From positions 3,348,001 through 3,412,000 of the forward strand of contig NZ_CP084296.1 of the NCBI RefSeq assembly GCF_020271745.1: a stretch of DNA of 64,000 bases. Reading direction: 5' to 3'. The notes below the pieces were generated by a model. The model saw only the letters and a list, made by a program, of their open reading frames with translations, was not told where the DNA came from and ran no database searches. Below, in pieces: positions 21,784-31,103 of the stretch; position 1 is the first letter of the stretch, and every line of letters starts with the position of its first letter. The position numbers and the translations under genes are program-made. Source of the stretch: Providencia alcalifaciens (lineage in GTDB: Bacteria > Pseudomonadota > Gammaproteobacteria > Enterobacterales > Enterobacteriaceae).

Positions 21784-21795
21784 TTTATAGGAATA

Positions 21796-22551
21796 TTAGC
21801 AAGAAACAGAGGATACTTTACCAGCGATATCAGTCAGTTTTGCCATATCGTCGATGGTAATATATTTACCTTTAACGCTGAGCATACCGCTTTTTTGGAA
21901 GCGACCTAACAGACGGCTAATTGTCTCAACGGTTAAGCCAAGGTAATTACCAATATCACCACGAGTCATGGTGAGTCTGAATTCTCTTGGCGAGAAACCA
22001 CGCTCAGCAAAACGATGAGATAGGTTAAGAATAAATGCAGCTAAACGTTCTTCCGCATTTTTCTTAGATAATAAGAGGATCATTTCTTGGTCCCCTTTAA
22101 TTTCACCGCTCATCAGGCGCATAATTTGCTGGCGCAAGTTAGGCATTTTGCCAGATAAGTCGTCCAGTGTTTCAAATGGAATTTCACAAACCATTGAAGT
22201 TTCTAATGCTTGAGCAAAACTTGGGTGTTGCGTATGAATAATGGCATCAAAACCAACGAGGTCACCCGCTAAGTGGAAACCGGTGATTTGCTCATCGCCT
22301 TCTTCAGTAATGGTGTAGCTTTTAATTGTGCCAGAGCGAATAGCGTATAAAGAACGTAATTCATCGCCTGCTTTAAATAAAGCTTGGCCTTTTTGAATAG
22401 GTTTTTTACGTTCGATAATATTATCGAGTTGATCCAGTTCGTGTTCATTCAGTGTAAAAGGAATGCATAACTGACTAATACTACAATCCTGGCAATGAAT
22501 AGCACAACCACCAGACTGGATGCGACGAACAACTCTTTTTTCTGGGATCAT
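21796..22551 (-). CDS. fnr: FNR, oxygen-sensing global regulator
   Basis: 251 residues (E. coli 250). The [4Fe-4S] ligands are visible as C20, C23 and C29, with C16 also present, and the fourth in the stretch SMVCEIPFE. Residues about 30-150 are the cyclic-nucleotide-like sensor domain, then the long dimer helix ([13 protein letters not shown]) and a C-terminal helix-turn-helix [20 protein letters not shown], whose E-x-x-S-R reads TTGAT. It activates anaerobic and represses aerobic genes. An FNR-type site lies just before the gene. Confidence 0.97.
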   Translation of the reverse strand: MIPEKRVVRRIQSGGCAIHCQDCSISQLCIPFTLNEHELDQLDNIIERKKPIQKGQALFKAGDELRSLYAIRSGTIKSYTITEEGDEQITGFHLAGDLVGFDAIIHTQHPSFAQALETSMVCEIPFETLDDLSGKMPNLRQQIMRLMSGEIKGDQEMILLLSKKNAEERLAAFILNLSHRFAERGFSPREFRLTMTRGDIGNYLGLTVETISRLLGRFQKSGMLSVKGKYITIDDMAKLTDIAGKVSSVSC

Positions 22552-22578
22552 ATTAAATGCTCAATCAGGTTAAAATTA

Positions 22579-22592
22579 TTGATATGAGTCAA
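22579..22592 (-). promoter_or_regulatory. FNR box upstream of fnr
   Basis: On the minus strand TTGACTCATATCAA fits TTGAT-N4-ATCAA with one mismatch, and has the same TTGAC-N4-ATCAA form as the known autoregulatory site of E. coli fnr. It ends 28 bases before the start codon, the right place for autorepression. Confidence 0.7.
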
Positions 22593-22892
22593 TTTTAGCA
22601 TAAGATAATTGAACAGGTAAGTGCTATATAAGACAGAAATGAGTTATTAAATAAAAAAGCAAAGAATGCTAAATTTACCAATCCAATAGATTCAGCAGAT
22701 CATGCTAATTTACAGGATATTAGTAATTGCATGGTTTGACATACATTAAATACATAAATTTAATATATAAAAAGATGGATAAAAAACTTAATAAAATATG
22801 TTTTATTTTACGTAATTTATTAGCATTAAATTAACACAAGAATAAACAGAAAAATATCATTTTTTCCTATTAACCTATAAAAAGAGGTCATA

Positions 22893-23903
22893 ATGAGTAA
22901 CAATTTGATGTCGTTGCCCCCATTAATGACAGCTGTCGACATTATTGATCCGAGTGTTTCGGATGAACTGCAGCTAATAGAGATTCCGCTCCCTAAACTC
23001 CTTCCTGGACATTTAATCGTTAAAGTGGAAGCCGCAGGTGTTAACCGTCCTGATATTTTCCAACGAAAAGGCTCATACCCACCACCGCCAGATGCTTCGC
23101 CAATCATGGGGCTTGAGGTATCGGGTACGGTTGTGGCTAAAGCTGACGATGTGACTACATGGGCGATAGGCGACCGAATTTGTGCTCTAGTGGCAGGTGG
23201 TGGTTACGCCGAGTACTGCTTAGTGCATCAAGATATCGCTTTGCCATTAGGAAATTTATCCTTTGAAGACGGGGCGGCTATCCCAGAAAATTTTTTTACT
23301 GTTTGGGCGAATATGTTTCAGATTGGTCAGTTGAAGCAAGGGGAAACGGTACTTATTCATGGTGGTACCTCGGGTATTGGTAGTGTAGCCATCCAGCTTG
23401 CAAAAGCATTTGGGGCTACGGTGATAACGACGGTTGGTTCAGAAGATAAAGCGATAGCGGCGAAATCACTTGGTGCGGATTGTGTGATTAATTACCGAAC
23501 AGACGATTTTGTTAAAGTCACACAGGAATATACAAATCATCATGGCGTGAATGTGGTCATTGATATTATTGGCGGTGATTATGTCAGCAAAAATTACGTG
23601 GTAGCAGCAAAATTTGGGCGGATCATCCAAATTGGCATGATGAAAGGAAACCCAACTCAGCTGAACATGATGCCAATGATGGTAAAACGTTTAACTCACA
23701 CTGGGTCAACAATGCGCTCTCGTAGTAATGAAGAGAAAGCGCAAATCGCAAAAGAGCTGTATCAGCAAGTTTGGCGGATGTTACAGAACGGTAAGATAAA
23801 ACCATTAATTAACAAAATATATATATTGTGTCAGGTGGAACGCGCACATCACTATATGGAATCGGGAGAGTTGATTGGTAAAGTTATATTAGTAAACAAA
23901 TAG
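22893..23903 (+). CDS. Zinc-free quinone oxidoreductase (PIG3/QOR type)
   Basis: 336 residues with a clear AAGAGGT ribosome site. Medium-chain dehydrogenase fold: N-terminal GroES-like domain (VEAAGVNRPDIFQRKGSYPPPP) and Rossmann domain with the NADPH loop HGGTSGIGSVAIQLAKAFGA. The VNRPDxxQRxGxYPPPP stretch is typical of the TP53I3/PIG3 subgroup, which reduces quinones with NADPH. Catalytic zinc ligands are missing, as expected. It stands alone between fnr (divergent) and tyrDC. Confidence 0.88.
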   Translation: MSNNLMSLPPLMTAVDIIDPSVSDELQLIEIPLPKLLPGHLIVKVEAAGVNRPDIFQRKGSYPPPPDASPIMGLEVSGTVVAKADDVTTWAIGDRICALVAGGGYAEYCLVHQDIALPLGNLSFEDGAAIPENFFTVWANMFQIGQLKQGETVLIHGGTSGIGSVAIQLAKAFGATVITTVGSEDKAIAAKSLGADCVINYRTDDFVKVTQEYTNHHGVNVVIDIIGGDYVSKNYVVAAKFGRIIQIGMMKGNPTQLNMMPMMVKRLTHTGSTMRSRSNEEKAQIAKELYQQVWRMLQNGKIKPLINKIYILCQVERAHHYMESGELIGKVILVNK

Positions 23904-24305
23904 TTATTGCATATTTATTTTTTAAATTTTTATGTGATTAGATAATGGTTACGCAGGGTATTATTTTTATTTATAACAAATAATTTACATTATCAAGTCT
24001 TTTAAGCGTAAATATCTCTTTACAGATGATTAATTTTTGAATTTTTGTGCCTGTCCACAAATCCGAACAAAATTAAGACGAGTTTGTTAATGTTTTAATG
24101 AAGATGGATTATATCTATAGACAAGTTGGCTAATTAACGGCTTGTCTACTACTGAATATAAGTTAAGGATATAAGTGTAGTCATATCATTAACAAGTTGT
24201 CATTCGACACAGACATCCCCCCGTTATTGCACTTTCCAATGATAATAAGTTGAGTAACTTAATGCAGCTGGTGCCAGCCAGTTGTAGTTTGAAGGTGTAG
24301 TGAGA
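23904..24305. other. Long leader and promoter region of tyrDC
   Basis: About 400 bases without a gene. It carries a near-perfect TyrR box (listed separately) and ends in a GAAGGT ribosome site. Short hairpins such as CTGG-TG-CCAG near 24269 were seen but not assigned. Confidence 0.5.
24007..24024 (+). promoter_or_regulatory. TyrR box upstream of tyrDC
   Basis: CGTAAATATCTCTTTACA matches the TyrR consensus TGTAAA-N6-TTTACA at 11 of 12 informative positions, including the essential G and C. It lies 282 bases before the decarboxylase start, and TyrR is the natural regulator for tyrosine genes such as tyrP. Confidence 0.7.
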
Positions 24306-26246
24306 ATGAATAATTTTAAAAATAAAAACATGAATGTAGATGCATTATTCCTCGGACCTAAATCTGAAAATGCGGTATTTTTCAGAGAAATGATGGAATA
24401 CGCAGTGACTGAGCATATGCATTGGCGTTCTGGTTATCATCCCGAAGATCCCGATTTAATTACTACCGTCGATAGATATGCACCGGAATATCGGGATACG
24501 TTATATCGTACTGAAGGTATCCTTAATCAGCTGTCCTCGAAATTAAAAACTACGTCAGTGCCTTGGTTTTCACCGCGTTACATGGGGCATATGAACGCAG
24601 ATACTCTGATGATCTCCAATCTCGCGTATGTCATGGCAATGATGTACAACCCAAATAACTGCGCTCAAGAATCTTCACCGACGACGACGGTATTAGAAAT
24701 CGAAGCTGGGTTAGATTTATGCGGTATGTTTGGGTATGACGTGCAAAAATCTTGGGGGCACATTACCTCTGGTGGCACAGTAGCTAACTACGAAGGGTTA
24801 TGGGTAGCAAGAAATATCAAAACCTTACCTTTAGCCATGGCATCCCATCCCCAAGCCAAACAACTTTTAACGAATGTTTCAGAAACCGCGTTACTGAATA
24901 TGCGTACCAGTGATGTACTGGATCTAATTGATGAATTGAAAAAACAAGGGTTGTTTGAAGAGATCCGTAATCTGACTTGCCGAGGCACCGGTGTTGAACA
25001 AGGTAAACTCGGTAAATTATTAGTGCCGCAATCCAAGCATTATTCGTGGATGAAAGCGATGGATATCTTAGGGTTAGGGCAGCAAAACATTGTTCAACTT
25101 CCCGTTGATAAACGTTATCGTACGGATGTTTCGCAAATGAGGGACATTGTTTTCTCATTGATTGAAAAGGGCGAGCCTATTCTTGCGGTGGTGGCTGTTG
25201 TTGGGACTACTGAAACAGGTGCTATTGATAATGTCGCTGAAGTCATCAAATTACGAGAAGAATGTGAACAACGTTATGGCGTTTCATTCTATGTGCATAT
25301 TGATGCCGCGTATGCAGGCTATGCCTGTGCGATGTTCCGTGATGAAAACAACCAATTCCTTGAATATGATGCACTTATTACGCGATACCATAACGAAGGG
25401 GTTTTCCCGCCAGATATCGTTTGGCCAAAACCCGATGTTTATCAAAGTTTCCGCGCTTTAAACCAAGCTGATTCCATCACAGTCGATCCGCATAAAGTCG
25501 GTTTTATTCCTTATGCGGCTGGGGCGATTTGTATGAAGGACAAACGCATTGTCGATTTGATTTCCTATCATGCGGCCTATGTGTTTGAAGAAGTGAAAGA
25601 AAGTAGCCGTAAAACCGATAAACAACAGAATGTATTATTGGGTTCATCAATTATGGAAGGCTCAAAAGCTGGCGCGACGGCAGCGGCAGTATGGGCTGCA
25701 CATCGGTTAGTTCCGCTGAACTTATTGGGGTATGGCAAAGTCATCGCAGCTGGGGTAACAACTGCCAATTGGATGATTGAAAGAATCAATGCCAGCAAGC
25801 CGTTTGTTATTGATGGACGTGAGTTTACATTGGCGGCGATGCCTGCACCGGATTTCCACATGATCAACTTTATGTTTAGGGAAACAGGAAATACCTCATT
25901 AGAGAAGCAAAACCAGTTAAATAAACGTTTGTATGAACTTTGCTCTTATGCGGCAGGACGTACTTATACGAATGATTTTTTAACGTCGTCAACATCACTA
26001 ACCTATGAAGAATACGGTGATAATCCTCAGAATTTGTGTCTAGAGGCGAATTTCAAGGAAGAGGAATGGCATAAAGTCCATTCAATTTATGTATTAAGGG
26101 CCGCAATTATGACCCATTGCCTGCGTGATAAACAGCACTTCGATAACTACTGGAATGAATTAAGAAACATCTTTGAAGACAAACTACAACAGCTCATTGA
26201 TGAAGAAAATAAACGTAATCATTCCATTCAAAAAGTTAGTGTTTAA
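24306..26246 (+). CDS. tyrDC: Tyrosine decarboxylase
   Basis: 646 residues from the ATG at 24306 (GAAGGT nine bases upstream; a GTG at 24300 is too close). PLP enzyme of the group II decarboxylases: HIDAAYAGYA and the Schiff-base lysine in ITVDPHKVGFIPY (K397). The N-terminal part (GHMNADTLMISNLAYVMAMMYNPNN, ESSPTTTVLEIEAG) resembles enterococcal TyrDC, longer than plant or animal AADCs. It makes tyramine and CO2 from tyrosine. The tyrosine permease follows after 22 bases. In Providencia such an operon produces tyramine that reaches animal hosts. Dopa or phenylalanine may be side substrates. Confidence 0.92.
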   Translation: MNNFKNKNMNVDALFLGPKSENAVFFREMMEYAVTEHMHWRSGYHPEDPDLITTVDRYAPEYRDTLYRTEGILNQLSSKLKTTSVPWFSPRYMGHMNADTLMISNLAYVMAMMYNPNNCAQESSPTTTVLEIEAGLDLCGMFGYDVQKSWGHITSGGTVANYEGLWVARNIKTLPLAMASHPQAKQLLTNVSETALLNMRTSDVLDLIDELKKQGLFEEIRNLTCRGTGVEQGKLGKLLVPQSKHYSWMKAMDILGLGQQNIVQLPVDKRYRTDVSQMRDIVFSLIEKGEPILAVVAVVGTTETGAIDNVAEVIKLREECEQRYGVSFYVHIDAAYAGYACAMFRDENNQFLEYDALITRYHNEGVFPPDIVWPKPDVYQSFRALNQADSITVDPHKVGFIPYAAGAICMKDKRIVDLISYHAAYVFEEVKESSRKTDKQQNVLLGSSIMEGSKAGATAAAVWAAHRLVPLNLLGYGKVIAAGVTTANWMIERINASKPFVIDGREFTLAAMPAPDFHMINFMFRETGNTSLEKQNQLNKRLYELCSYAAGRTYTNDFLTSSTSLTYEEYGDNPQNLCLEANFKEEEWHKVHSIYVLRAAIMTHCLRDKQHFDNYWNELRNIFEDKLQQLIDEENKRNHSIQKVSV

Positions 26247-26268
26247 TTAATTTTGTTAGGATCTCAAT

Positions 26269-27477
26269 ATGAAAAATCGCACACTTGGTAGTGTTTTTAT
26301 TGTTGCAGGTACTACGATCGGCGCTGGAATGTTGGCGATGCCAATTGCAGCGGGAAGTAATGGGTTTTCAGTCAGTTTGGTGATGTTATTTGGCCTGTGG
26401 GCGTTAATGTGTTACACCGCATTATTGTTGGTTGAAGTTTACCAGCATGAATCCCATGAAACAGGGATAGGTAGTGTTGCTCAGCGCTATTTAGGCTCGA
26501 GTGGGAAGTTCATCACAGGTTTCAGTATGATGTTTTTAATGTATGCTTTAACCGCCGCCTATGTGACGGGAGCAGGGCAAATCATTACCTCTAATCTGAA
26601 AGGTAGCTTTGCCATTGAAATGGCAGACTGGATGGGCATTGTCGTCTTTACCATCATTGGTGGTGGGGTGGTTTGCTTTGGTACTTCATCCGTCGATTTT
26701 ATTAACCGCATCTTATTTACTGCCAAGATTGTGTTCTTAGTGATCATTTTGGCGATGATGTTCCCACATGTTGAACAGTTAAATTTATTGTCAGCACCGA
26801 CTGATAAAATCCTGATCCTCGCGGCTATTCCTGTCTTTTTTACCTCATTTGGTTTCCACGGAAGTGTACCAAGTGTCGTAAAATATATGGGCGGTGATGT
26901 CAAAAAACTGCGTATTATCTTTATATTAGGAAGTGCGATCCCGCTAGTTGCCTACATTCTATGGCAAATCGCAACACTGGGCAGCATTGGCACGAATACC
27001 TTTGTGGGGATTTTAGCTGAGAACTCTGGGTTAAATGGATTATTGGAAGCCATTAAAGCGGTTGCGCAGTCAGGTAAAACTGAATTCGTCGCACAAATGT
27101 TTATGAGTTTAGCATTAGCCACATCATTCCTTGGGGTTGCGCTAGGCTTATTTGATTTCTTAGCCGACTTGTTTAAGCGCCAAGATAACGCATCAGGGCG
27201 TCTTCAAACTGGGCTGATTACCTTTTTACCTCCGCTTGTTTTCGCATTATTTTACCCGAAAGGTTTCGTGATGGCGTTGGGTTATGCGGCAATCGCGTTA
27301 TCTATCTTAGCGTTATTACTGCCAAGCGCGATGGCTCTGAAATCTCGTCATGTTAACCCTCGCAAATATCAAGTACTCGGTGGTAAGCCAGCATTAATGA
27401 TTGTGTTCCTATGTGGTGTTGCCGTTATCGGAATCCAGCTCGGTATTGTCTTCAAGGTTCTGCCTGATATTGGCTAA
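26269..27477 (+). CDS. tyrP: Tyrosine permease
   Basis: 402 residues (E. coli TyrP 403). HAAAP-family transporter with about 11 membrane helices; the N-terminal [21 protein letters not shown] loop is typical. It likely imports tyrosine for the decarboxylase upstream, perhaps exchanging it with tyramine, although the Gram-positive antiporter of this pathway belongs to another family. Start: ATG after TTAGGATCTCAAT. Confidence 0.9.
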   Translation: MKNRTLGSVFIVAGTTIGAGMLAMPIAAGSNGFSVSLVMLFGLWALMCYTALLLVEVYQHESHETGIGSVAQRYLGSSGKFITGFSMMFLMYALTAAYVTGAGQIITSNLKGSFAIEMADWMGIVVFTIIGGGVVCFGTSSVDFINRILFTAKIVFLVIILAMMFPHVEQLNLLSAPTDKILILAAIPVFFTSFGFHGSVPSVVKYMGGDVKKLRIIFILGSAIPLVAYILWQIATLGSIGTNTFVGILAENSGLNGLLEAIKAVAQSGKTEFVAQMFMSLALATSFLGVALGLFDFLADLFKRQDNASGRLQTGLITFLPPLVFALFYPKGFVMALGYAAIALSILALLLPSAMALKSRHVNPRKYQVLGGKPALMIVFLCGVAVIGIQLGIVFKVLPDIG

Positions 27478-27504
27478 CACTAACGAGTTATTGTTTTGAT
27501 TTAG

Positions 27505-27536
27505 AAAGCCAGTTCTCTCGCAGAACTGGCTTTTTT
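27505..27536 (+). terminator. tyrDC-tyrP terminator
   Basis: Perfect 12-base stem AAAGCCAGTTCT / AGAACTGGCTTT with a T-run, 27 bases after tyrP. Confidence 0.9.
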
Positions 27537-27598
27537 CACTTACAGGGATCACTAAAAACACTTTTTGTACGCTTAGACGTTAATTTTCTCGCTATCAT

Positions 27599-27617
27599 AA
27601 TGATAATGGTTATCATT
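27599..27617 (+). promoter_or_regulatory. Fur box upstream of padR-like gene
   Basis: AATGATAATGGTTATCATT is a dyad (8-3-8). It matches the 7-1-7 Fur motif TGATAAT-N-ATTATCA with one mismatch. It lies 110 bases before the PadR start and should give iron repression. Confidence 0.7.
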
Positions 27618-27636
27618 AGCACGTAATGATAAAAAC

Positions 27637-27698
27637 AGATATATCTAATTCTGGCATTATTTAAAAAACCGATTATGATATTAGATATATCGGTTTTT
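27637..27698 (+). promoter_or_regulatory. Inverted repeats between the Fur box and the PadR start
   Basis: AGATATATCTAAT (27637-27649) and ATTAGATATATCG (27680-27692) are inverted copies with one mismatch. An inner hairpin, AAAAACCGAT / ATCGGTTTTT with trailing T's, overlaps the second copy. This may be a PadR operator, an attenuator, or both. Confidence 0.45.
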
Positions 27699-27726
27699 AA
27701 CTTTTGCACATTCACTGAGAGATCAA

Positions 27727-28323
27727 ATGGACAATCCAAAAAACCTCGATACATGTCTATGTGAGGGGAAAAGTGTTCGACGCATGTTTAATCCAAAACA
27801 ACTGCGTATTTATATTTTGCATTTACTCTCAGGTGGCGTGAACTATGGTTATGAATTGATAAAAAAAATCAGTGAGGAAACAGCAGGATTTTATTGTCCA
27901 AGCCCCGGTGTGATTTATCCGACACTGACATTACTGGAAGAACTGGGTTTTATTTCAACCAGTAAGGAAACGGGCAAAGGGCGAAAATGTTTTGTGATCA
28001 CACCAGAAGGTCGCTGCTTTTTACTTTTAAAAGCTCACATTCTGGCTGAAGTTAAAATGAAGCTAAATTATGCACAAGAGCTGAAAGCAGGTAACCAATT
28101 CGCCAATGAAATTGAGTTAGCGGTCGATAAATTCAAATCATTACTCCGGCATAAAATTGTGTTACAGCAGTTATCGAAACAAGAATCTACCCAAGTGGTG
28201 GATATTATCAACCAAGCCGTGAAGCGAATTGAGCAAGTGAACGAGGCGCTATTAGTATCCGAAAATAACGTCATCTCGGAAAATAATGCCGTTTTAGAAG
28301 AGAACGCAGTAGAAGGAAAATAA
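27727..28323 (+). CDS. PadR-family regulator, YqjI-like
   Basis: 198 residues. PadR winged helix at about 24-100 (LLSGGVNYGYELIKKISEET, SPGVIYPTLTLLEELGFI) and a long helical C-terminus rich in Asn and Glu. The SPGVIYPTL motif and layout resemble E. coli YqjI, a metal-responsive repressor of the ferric reductase gene yqjH. Its N-terminus is short and has only C10 and C12 (TCLCEG) instead of the His/Cys-rich tail of YqjI. A Fur box lies upstream. No yqjH-like gene is adjacent; a 72-residue protein is coupled after it. Ribosome site GAGAG. Confidence 0.82.
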   Translation: MDNPKNLDTCLCEGKSVRRMFNPKQLRIYILHLLSGGVNYGYELIKKISEETAGFYCPSPGVIYPTLTLLEELGFISTSKETGKGRKCFVITPEGRCFLLLKAHILAEVKMKLNYAQELKAGNQFANEIELAVDKFKSLLRHKIVLQQLSKQESTQVVDIINQAVKRIEQVNEALLVSENNVISENNAVLEENAVEGK

Positions 28324-28324
28324 C

Positions 28325-28543
28325 ATGGCAAAAACCCGTCATATTATCCAAGTTAAAGAGCAAATTCAGATGAAAGAAACCGTACAGCCGGAACACGTTA
28401 TTCAGCCCGAAGAAAACAAGCAAATTGAACAGGAAGAAAAGCACCCTGATTCAAAGGTGAAGAGCAAAGTAAAGTTTAAAGAAGTGGTCTGCCCAAGTGT
28501 ACCAATGTCATACTTTAAACGAGCAAAGAAACAGAAATATTAA
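28325..28543 (+). CDS. Small basic hydrophilic protein, unknown
   Basis: 72 residues starting one base after the stop of the PadR gene, so translation is coupled. It is rich in Lys, Glu and Gln, has one Cys (KFKEVVCPSVPM), and a basic tail KRAKKQKY. No signal, membrane helix or known domain. Its position suggests a job linked to the metal or iron regulation of the PadR gene. The function is unknown. Confidence 0.6.
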   Translation: MAKTRHIIQVKEQIQMKETVQPEHVIQPEENKQIEQEEKHPDSKVKSKVKFKEVVCPSVPMSYFKRAKKQKY

Positions 28544-28680
28544 GCGAATATTATGGCAAAACAGTTATTCATAAACTGAGAGTAAATAGGGTGATTGGCC
28601 GCCATTTCACCGATAAGGATTTGCGTTACTTTATTAATAATTATTTTGTCACGGTATTGTTTTGTTATTGAAGCAATGAA

Positions 28681-28711
28681 AGCCCCTAGTGCACGTAGGC
28701 ATCTAGGGGCT
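28681..28711. terminator. Hairpin after the PadR unit
   Basis: Perfect 9-base stem AGCCCCTAG / CTAGGGGCT followed by TGATTATTTT. Confidence 0.65.
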
Positions 28712-28719
28712 TGATTATT

Positions 28720-28965
28720 TTAGATCTCTAGTAAAGTTTGAATTCGTTTCATTTGCTCAATCCACTGCTGCTGAAAAAGATCATCTTCATGAGAATGATT
28801 TGAGCCTTTTCAGAAATTAAACTGGTTTGACTCTTTTCCAATTTGTTTTCTGAGAAGGCGGATTGTTTCTCTATCTTCTGGTAAATCCCTTCCAGACCCA
28901 GATACTCTTCCAAGCGATTATTATGAATACACCAATAACGCGAACGGCTGACCGTAATAACTTAC
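28720..28965 (-). pseudogene. Unidentified decayed gene fragment
   Basis: On the minus strand one frame reads VSRSRYWCIHNNRLEEYLGL and continues through IEKQSAFSENKLEKSQ; after a one-base frame change it continues SHEDDLFQQQWIEQMKRIQ to the stop codon at 28720-28722. Two coherent, glutamate/glutamine-rich stretches in different frames suggest a frameshifted C-terminus without a start. The parent protein was not recognised. Confidence 0.4.
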
Positions 28966-29155
28966 GGAAATTGTAGGATGAAACTTTAGCTGTGTTTCAT
29001 AACGCAGATCATTCACTCCATTTATCTGTTGCTGAGAGTCATTTGTTATAAATCATTCTTATAATGGCGTTACTTTGGTGAATAAAACTGCTGAGCGTTA
29101 GGGTTTAGCGCCATCGATGGTTAAAATTGAGCCTCAAACAACAAGAGAGATAATA

Positions 29156-29632
29156 ATGGATATACAAATTAGAACGGCAACTCGTGAAGATGCCCCGCTG
29201 ATTTTAGAGATGATTATTGAGTTAGCCGTCTATGAAAAAGCGCGTCATGAAGTAAAAGCCAGTGTTGCTGATATTGAAAACTCATTGTTCGCACCAGATT
29301 CCAAAACCGAAGCATTACTGTGTTACGTTGACGGTAAACCTGCAGGTTATGCCGTGTTTTTTACCAGTTATTCAACATGGTTAGGCAATAATGGGATTTA
29401 TTTAGAGGATTTGTACGTTTCACCAGAATACCGTGGCGCGGGGGCAGGAAAAAAACTCCTCAAGCACATTGCTAAATTGGCTTTTGAACGTCAGTGCCAG
29501 CGCTTAGAGTGGAGTGTATTAGATTGGAATCAGCCAGCCATTGATTTTTACCAAAGCATCGGAGCACAACCACAAGACGAATGGGTGCGATATCGTATGG
29601 ATGCTGAAACAATTGCGAAGTTTGCCAATTAA
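29156..29632 (+). CDS. GNAT N-acetyltransferase, diamine acetyltransferase-like
   Basis: 158 residues from the ATG at 29156 (MDIQIRTATREDAPLILEMI). The acetyl-CoA loop lies in LEDLYVSPEYRGAGAGKKLL, and the FFTSYSTWLGNNGIYLEDLYV region and ending WNQPAIDFYQSIGA resemble spermidine/spermine N-acetyltransferases (SAT1-like). Possible substrate polyamines or thialysine-like amines. It is a single gene. A longer frame to 29117 lacks a ribosome site. Confidence 0.85.
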   Translation: MDIQIRTATREDAPLILEMIIELAVYEKARHEVKASVADIENSLFAPDSKTEALLCYVDGKPAGYAVFFTSYSTWLGNNGIYLEDLYVSPEYRGAGAGKKLLKHIAKLAFERQCQRLEWSVLDWNQPAIDFYQSIGAQPQDEWVRYRMDAETIAKFAN

Positions 29633-29700
29633 TTTGCTAGCAAAGCGATATTAACTGCTAAAAAGTATTAACGCTTAAATAATATTTTCATCACCAAACT

Positions 29701-29728
29701 AAAGCCAGCAAATAACGTTGCTGGCTTT
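29701..29728 (+). terminator. GNAT gene terminator
   Basis: Stem AAAGCCAGCA / TGCTGGCTTT with a downstream T-rich run. Confidence 0.8.
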
Positions 29729-30032
29729 ATTGTTACTTTTTTATATTCCTATCTACACTTGAAACAATCCCTTTTTTCGAGTGGGTGACTTTTTTGTGAT
29801 ATATAGCGACTTAACCTAAGCTAAATTCTGATAAAGTTATAATAAATAATAAGATAGCTTGGTGAAATGGCTGTTATATAGACTTTGTCCGTTATAAAAA
29901 TAATAAAACAATAAAATGTAGATGATATTTATTTCAAGAAAAAACAGTTTTGTAATGTGACTAATTAATTTAATTAACGACCAAAAACAACTGTAGTTCA
30001 CTAATTTATTCAATGAATAGAGAAGGGATGGT
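29729..30032. other. AT-rich promoter region of yhiI-rbbA-yhhJ
   Basis: Some 300 bases with no gene. Nothing recognisable beyond low GC content was seen. Confidence 0.4.
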
Positions 30033-31103
30033 ATGAAAATAAATAAGCGCAAAGTATCGTTTTATCTTATTTTGGTTCTGGCAATTATGGCTGCCGGATA
30101 TTATTACTGGAGCCAAAATTCGAGTGGTCTTCCTGATGGTTTCGCACAAAGTAATGGCAGAATTGAAGCCACCGAGATAGATATTGCGACTAAAACAGCG
30201 GGGCGAATCGATACCATCCTTGTCAAAGAAGGGGATTTTGTCCAACAGGGGCAAGAACTCGCCCGTATGGATACCCGCGCGCTACAGGAACAACTCCATG
30301 AAGTACAAGCTCAGTTACGCCAAGCCATTAGTGCGGTTGCCACGGCAGAATCAGGATTAGTACAGCGCAAAAGTGAGAAATTGGCGGCTCAAGCCGTGGT
30401 TCGTCAACGTGAAGCTGAGTTAGATGCCGCACAAAAACGGTTAAATCGTTCTCGCGTCCTGGTTAAAACTAAAGCGGTCTCTCAACAACAAGTGGATGAT
30501 GATACGGCACAAATGCAAGGCTCGAAGGCTGCTCTTGAAGCCTCAAAGGCTCAAGTTGCCGCATCCACTGCCGCCATTGACTCAGCGCAAGCGGGTATTG
30601 TCCAAGCGAAAAACCGTGTAGAAGCCGCAACGGCTACAGAAAGACGCATTACTGCTGATTTAGAAGACAGTATTCTAAAAGCACCGCGTAATGGTCGCAT
30701 TCAATATCGAGTGGCGGAGCCGGGTGAAGTTCTAGGTTCTGGTGGTCGTGTGTTGAATATGGTGGATTTAAGCGATGTGTATATGACTTTTTTCTTACCA
30801 ACGGAACAGGCTGGTAAGGTGGCTCTTGGAAGTGAGGTTCATATTATTCTCGATGCTGCCCCGAATATTGTGATCCCAGCCAAAACCACATTCGTTGCCA
30901 GTGTTGCGCAATTTACACCTAAAACAGTGGAAACCCAGAATGAACGATTGAAACTCATGTTCCGGGTTCGTGCACGCATTTCCCCAGAATTATTGGAAAA
31001 ACACCTTGAATATGTCAAAACAGGTTTACCCGGAAAAGCGTATGTTCGCTTAGATGCACAAGTAGCATGGCCAACCGATCTTGAGGTGAGATTACCACAA
31101 TGA
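30033..31103 (+). CDS. yhiI: HlyD-type membrane-fusion protein
   Basis: 356 residues (E. coli YhiI 355). Membrane anchor [19 protein letters not shown], lipoyl-like half-domains ([35 protein letters not shown]), and a long coiled-coil of about 100 residues rich in Ala, Gln and Arg. It would link the RbbA-YhhJ exporter to the outer membrane. Four bases overlap with rbbA. Confidence 0.92.
   Translation: MKINKRKVSFYLILVLAIMAAGYYYWSQNSSGLPDGFAQSNGRIEATEIDIATKTAGRIDTILVKEGDFVQQGQELARMDTRALQEQLHEVQAQLRQAISAVATAESGLVQRKSEKLAAQAVVRQREAELDAAQKRLNRSRVLVKTKAVSQQQVDDDTAQMQGSKAALEASKAQVAASTAAIDSAQAGIVQAKNRVEAATATERRITADLEDSILKAPRNGRIQYRVAEPGEVLGSGGRVLNMVDLSDVYMTFFLPTEQAGKVALGSEVHIILDAAPNIVIPAKTTFVASVAQFTPKTVETQNERLKLMFRVRARISPELLEKHLEYVKTGLPGKAYVRLDAQVAWPTDLEVRLPQ

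Larger units (their letters stand above)
28544..29155. other. Region with a gene remnant and a terminator
   Basis: About 600 bases without an intact gene. It holds the hairpin 28681-28711 and a degraded minus-strand coding remnant (listed separately), then the GNAT promoter. Confidence 0.5.

Noticed and set aside
22736-22766. Sigma-70 promoter TTGACA with TAATAT before the quinone oxidoreductase
   Set aside because: The spacer is 19 bases, so it is plausible but too weak to list as a feature.
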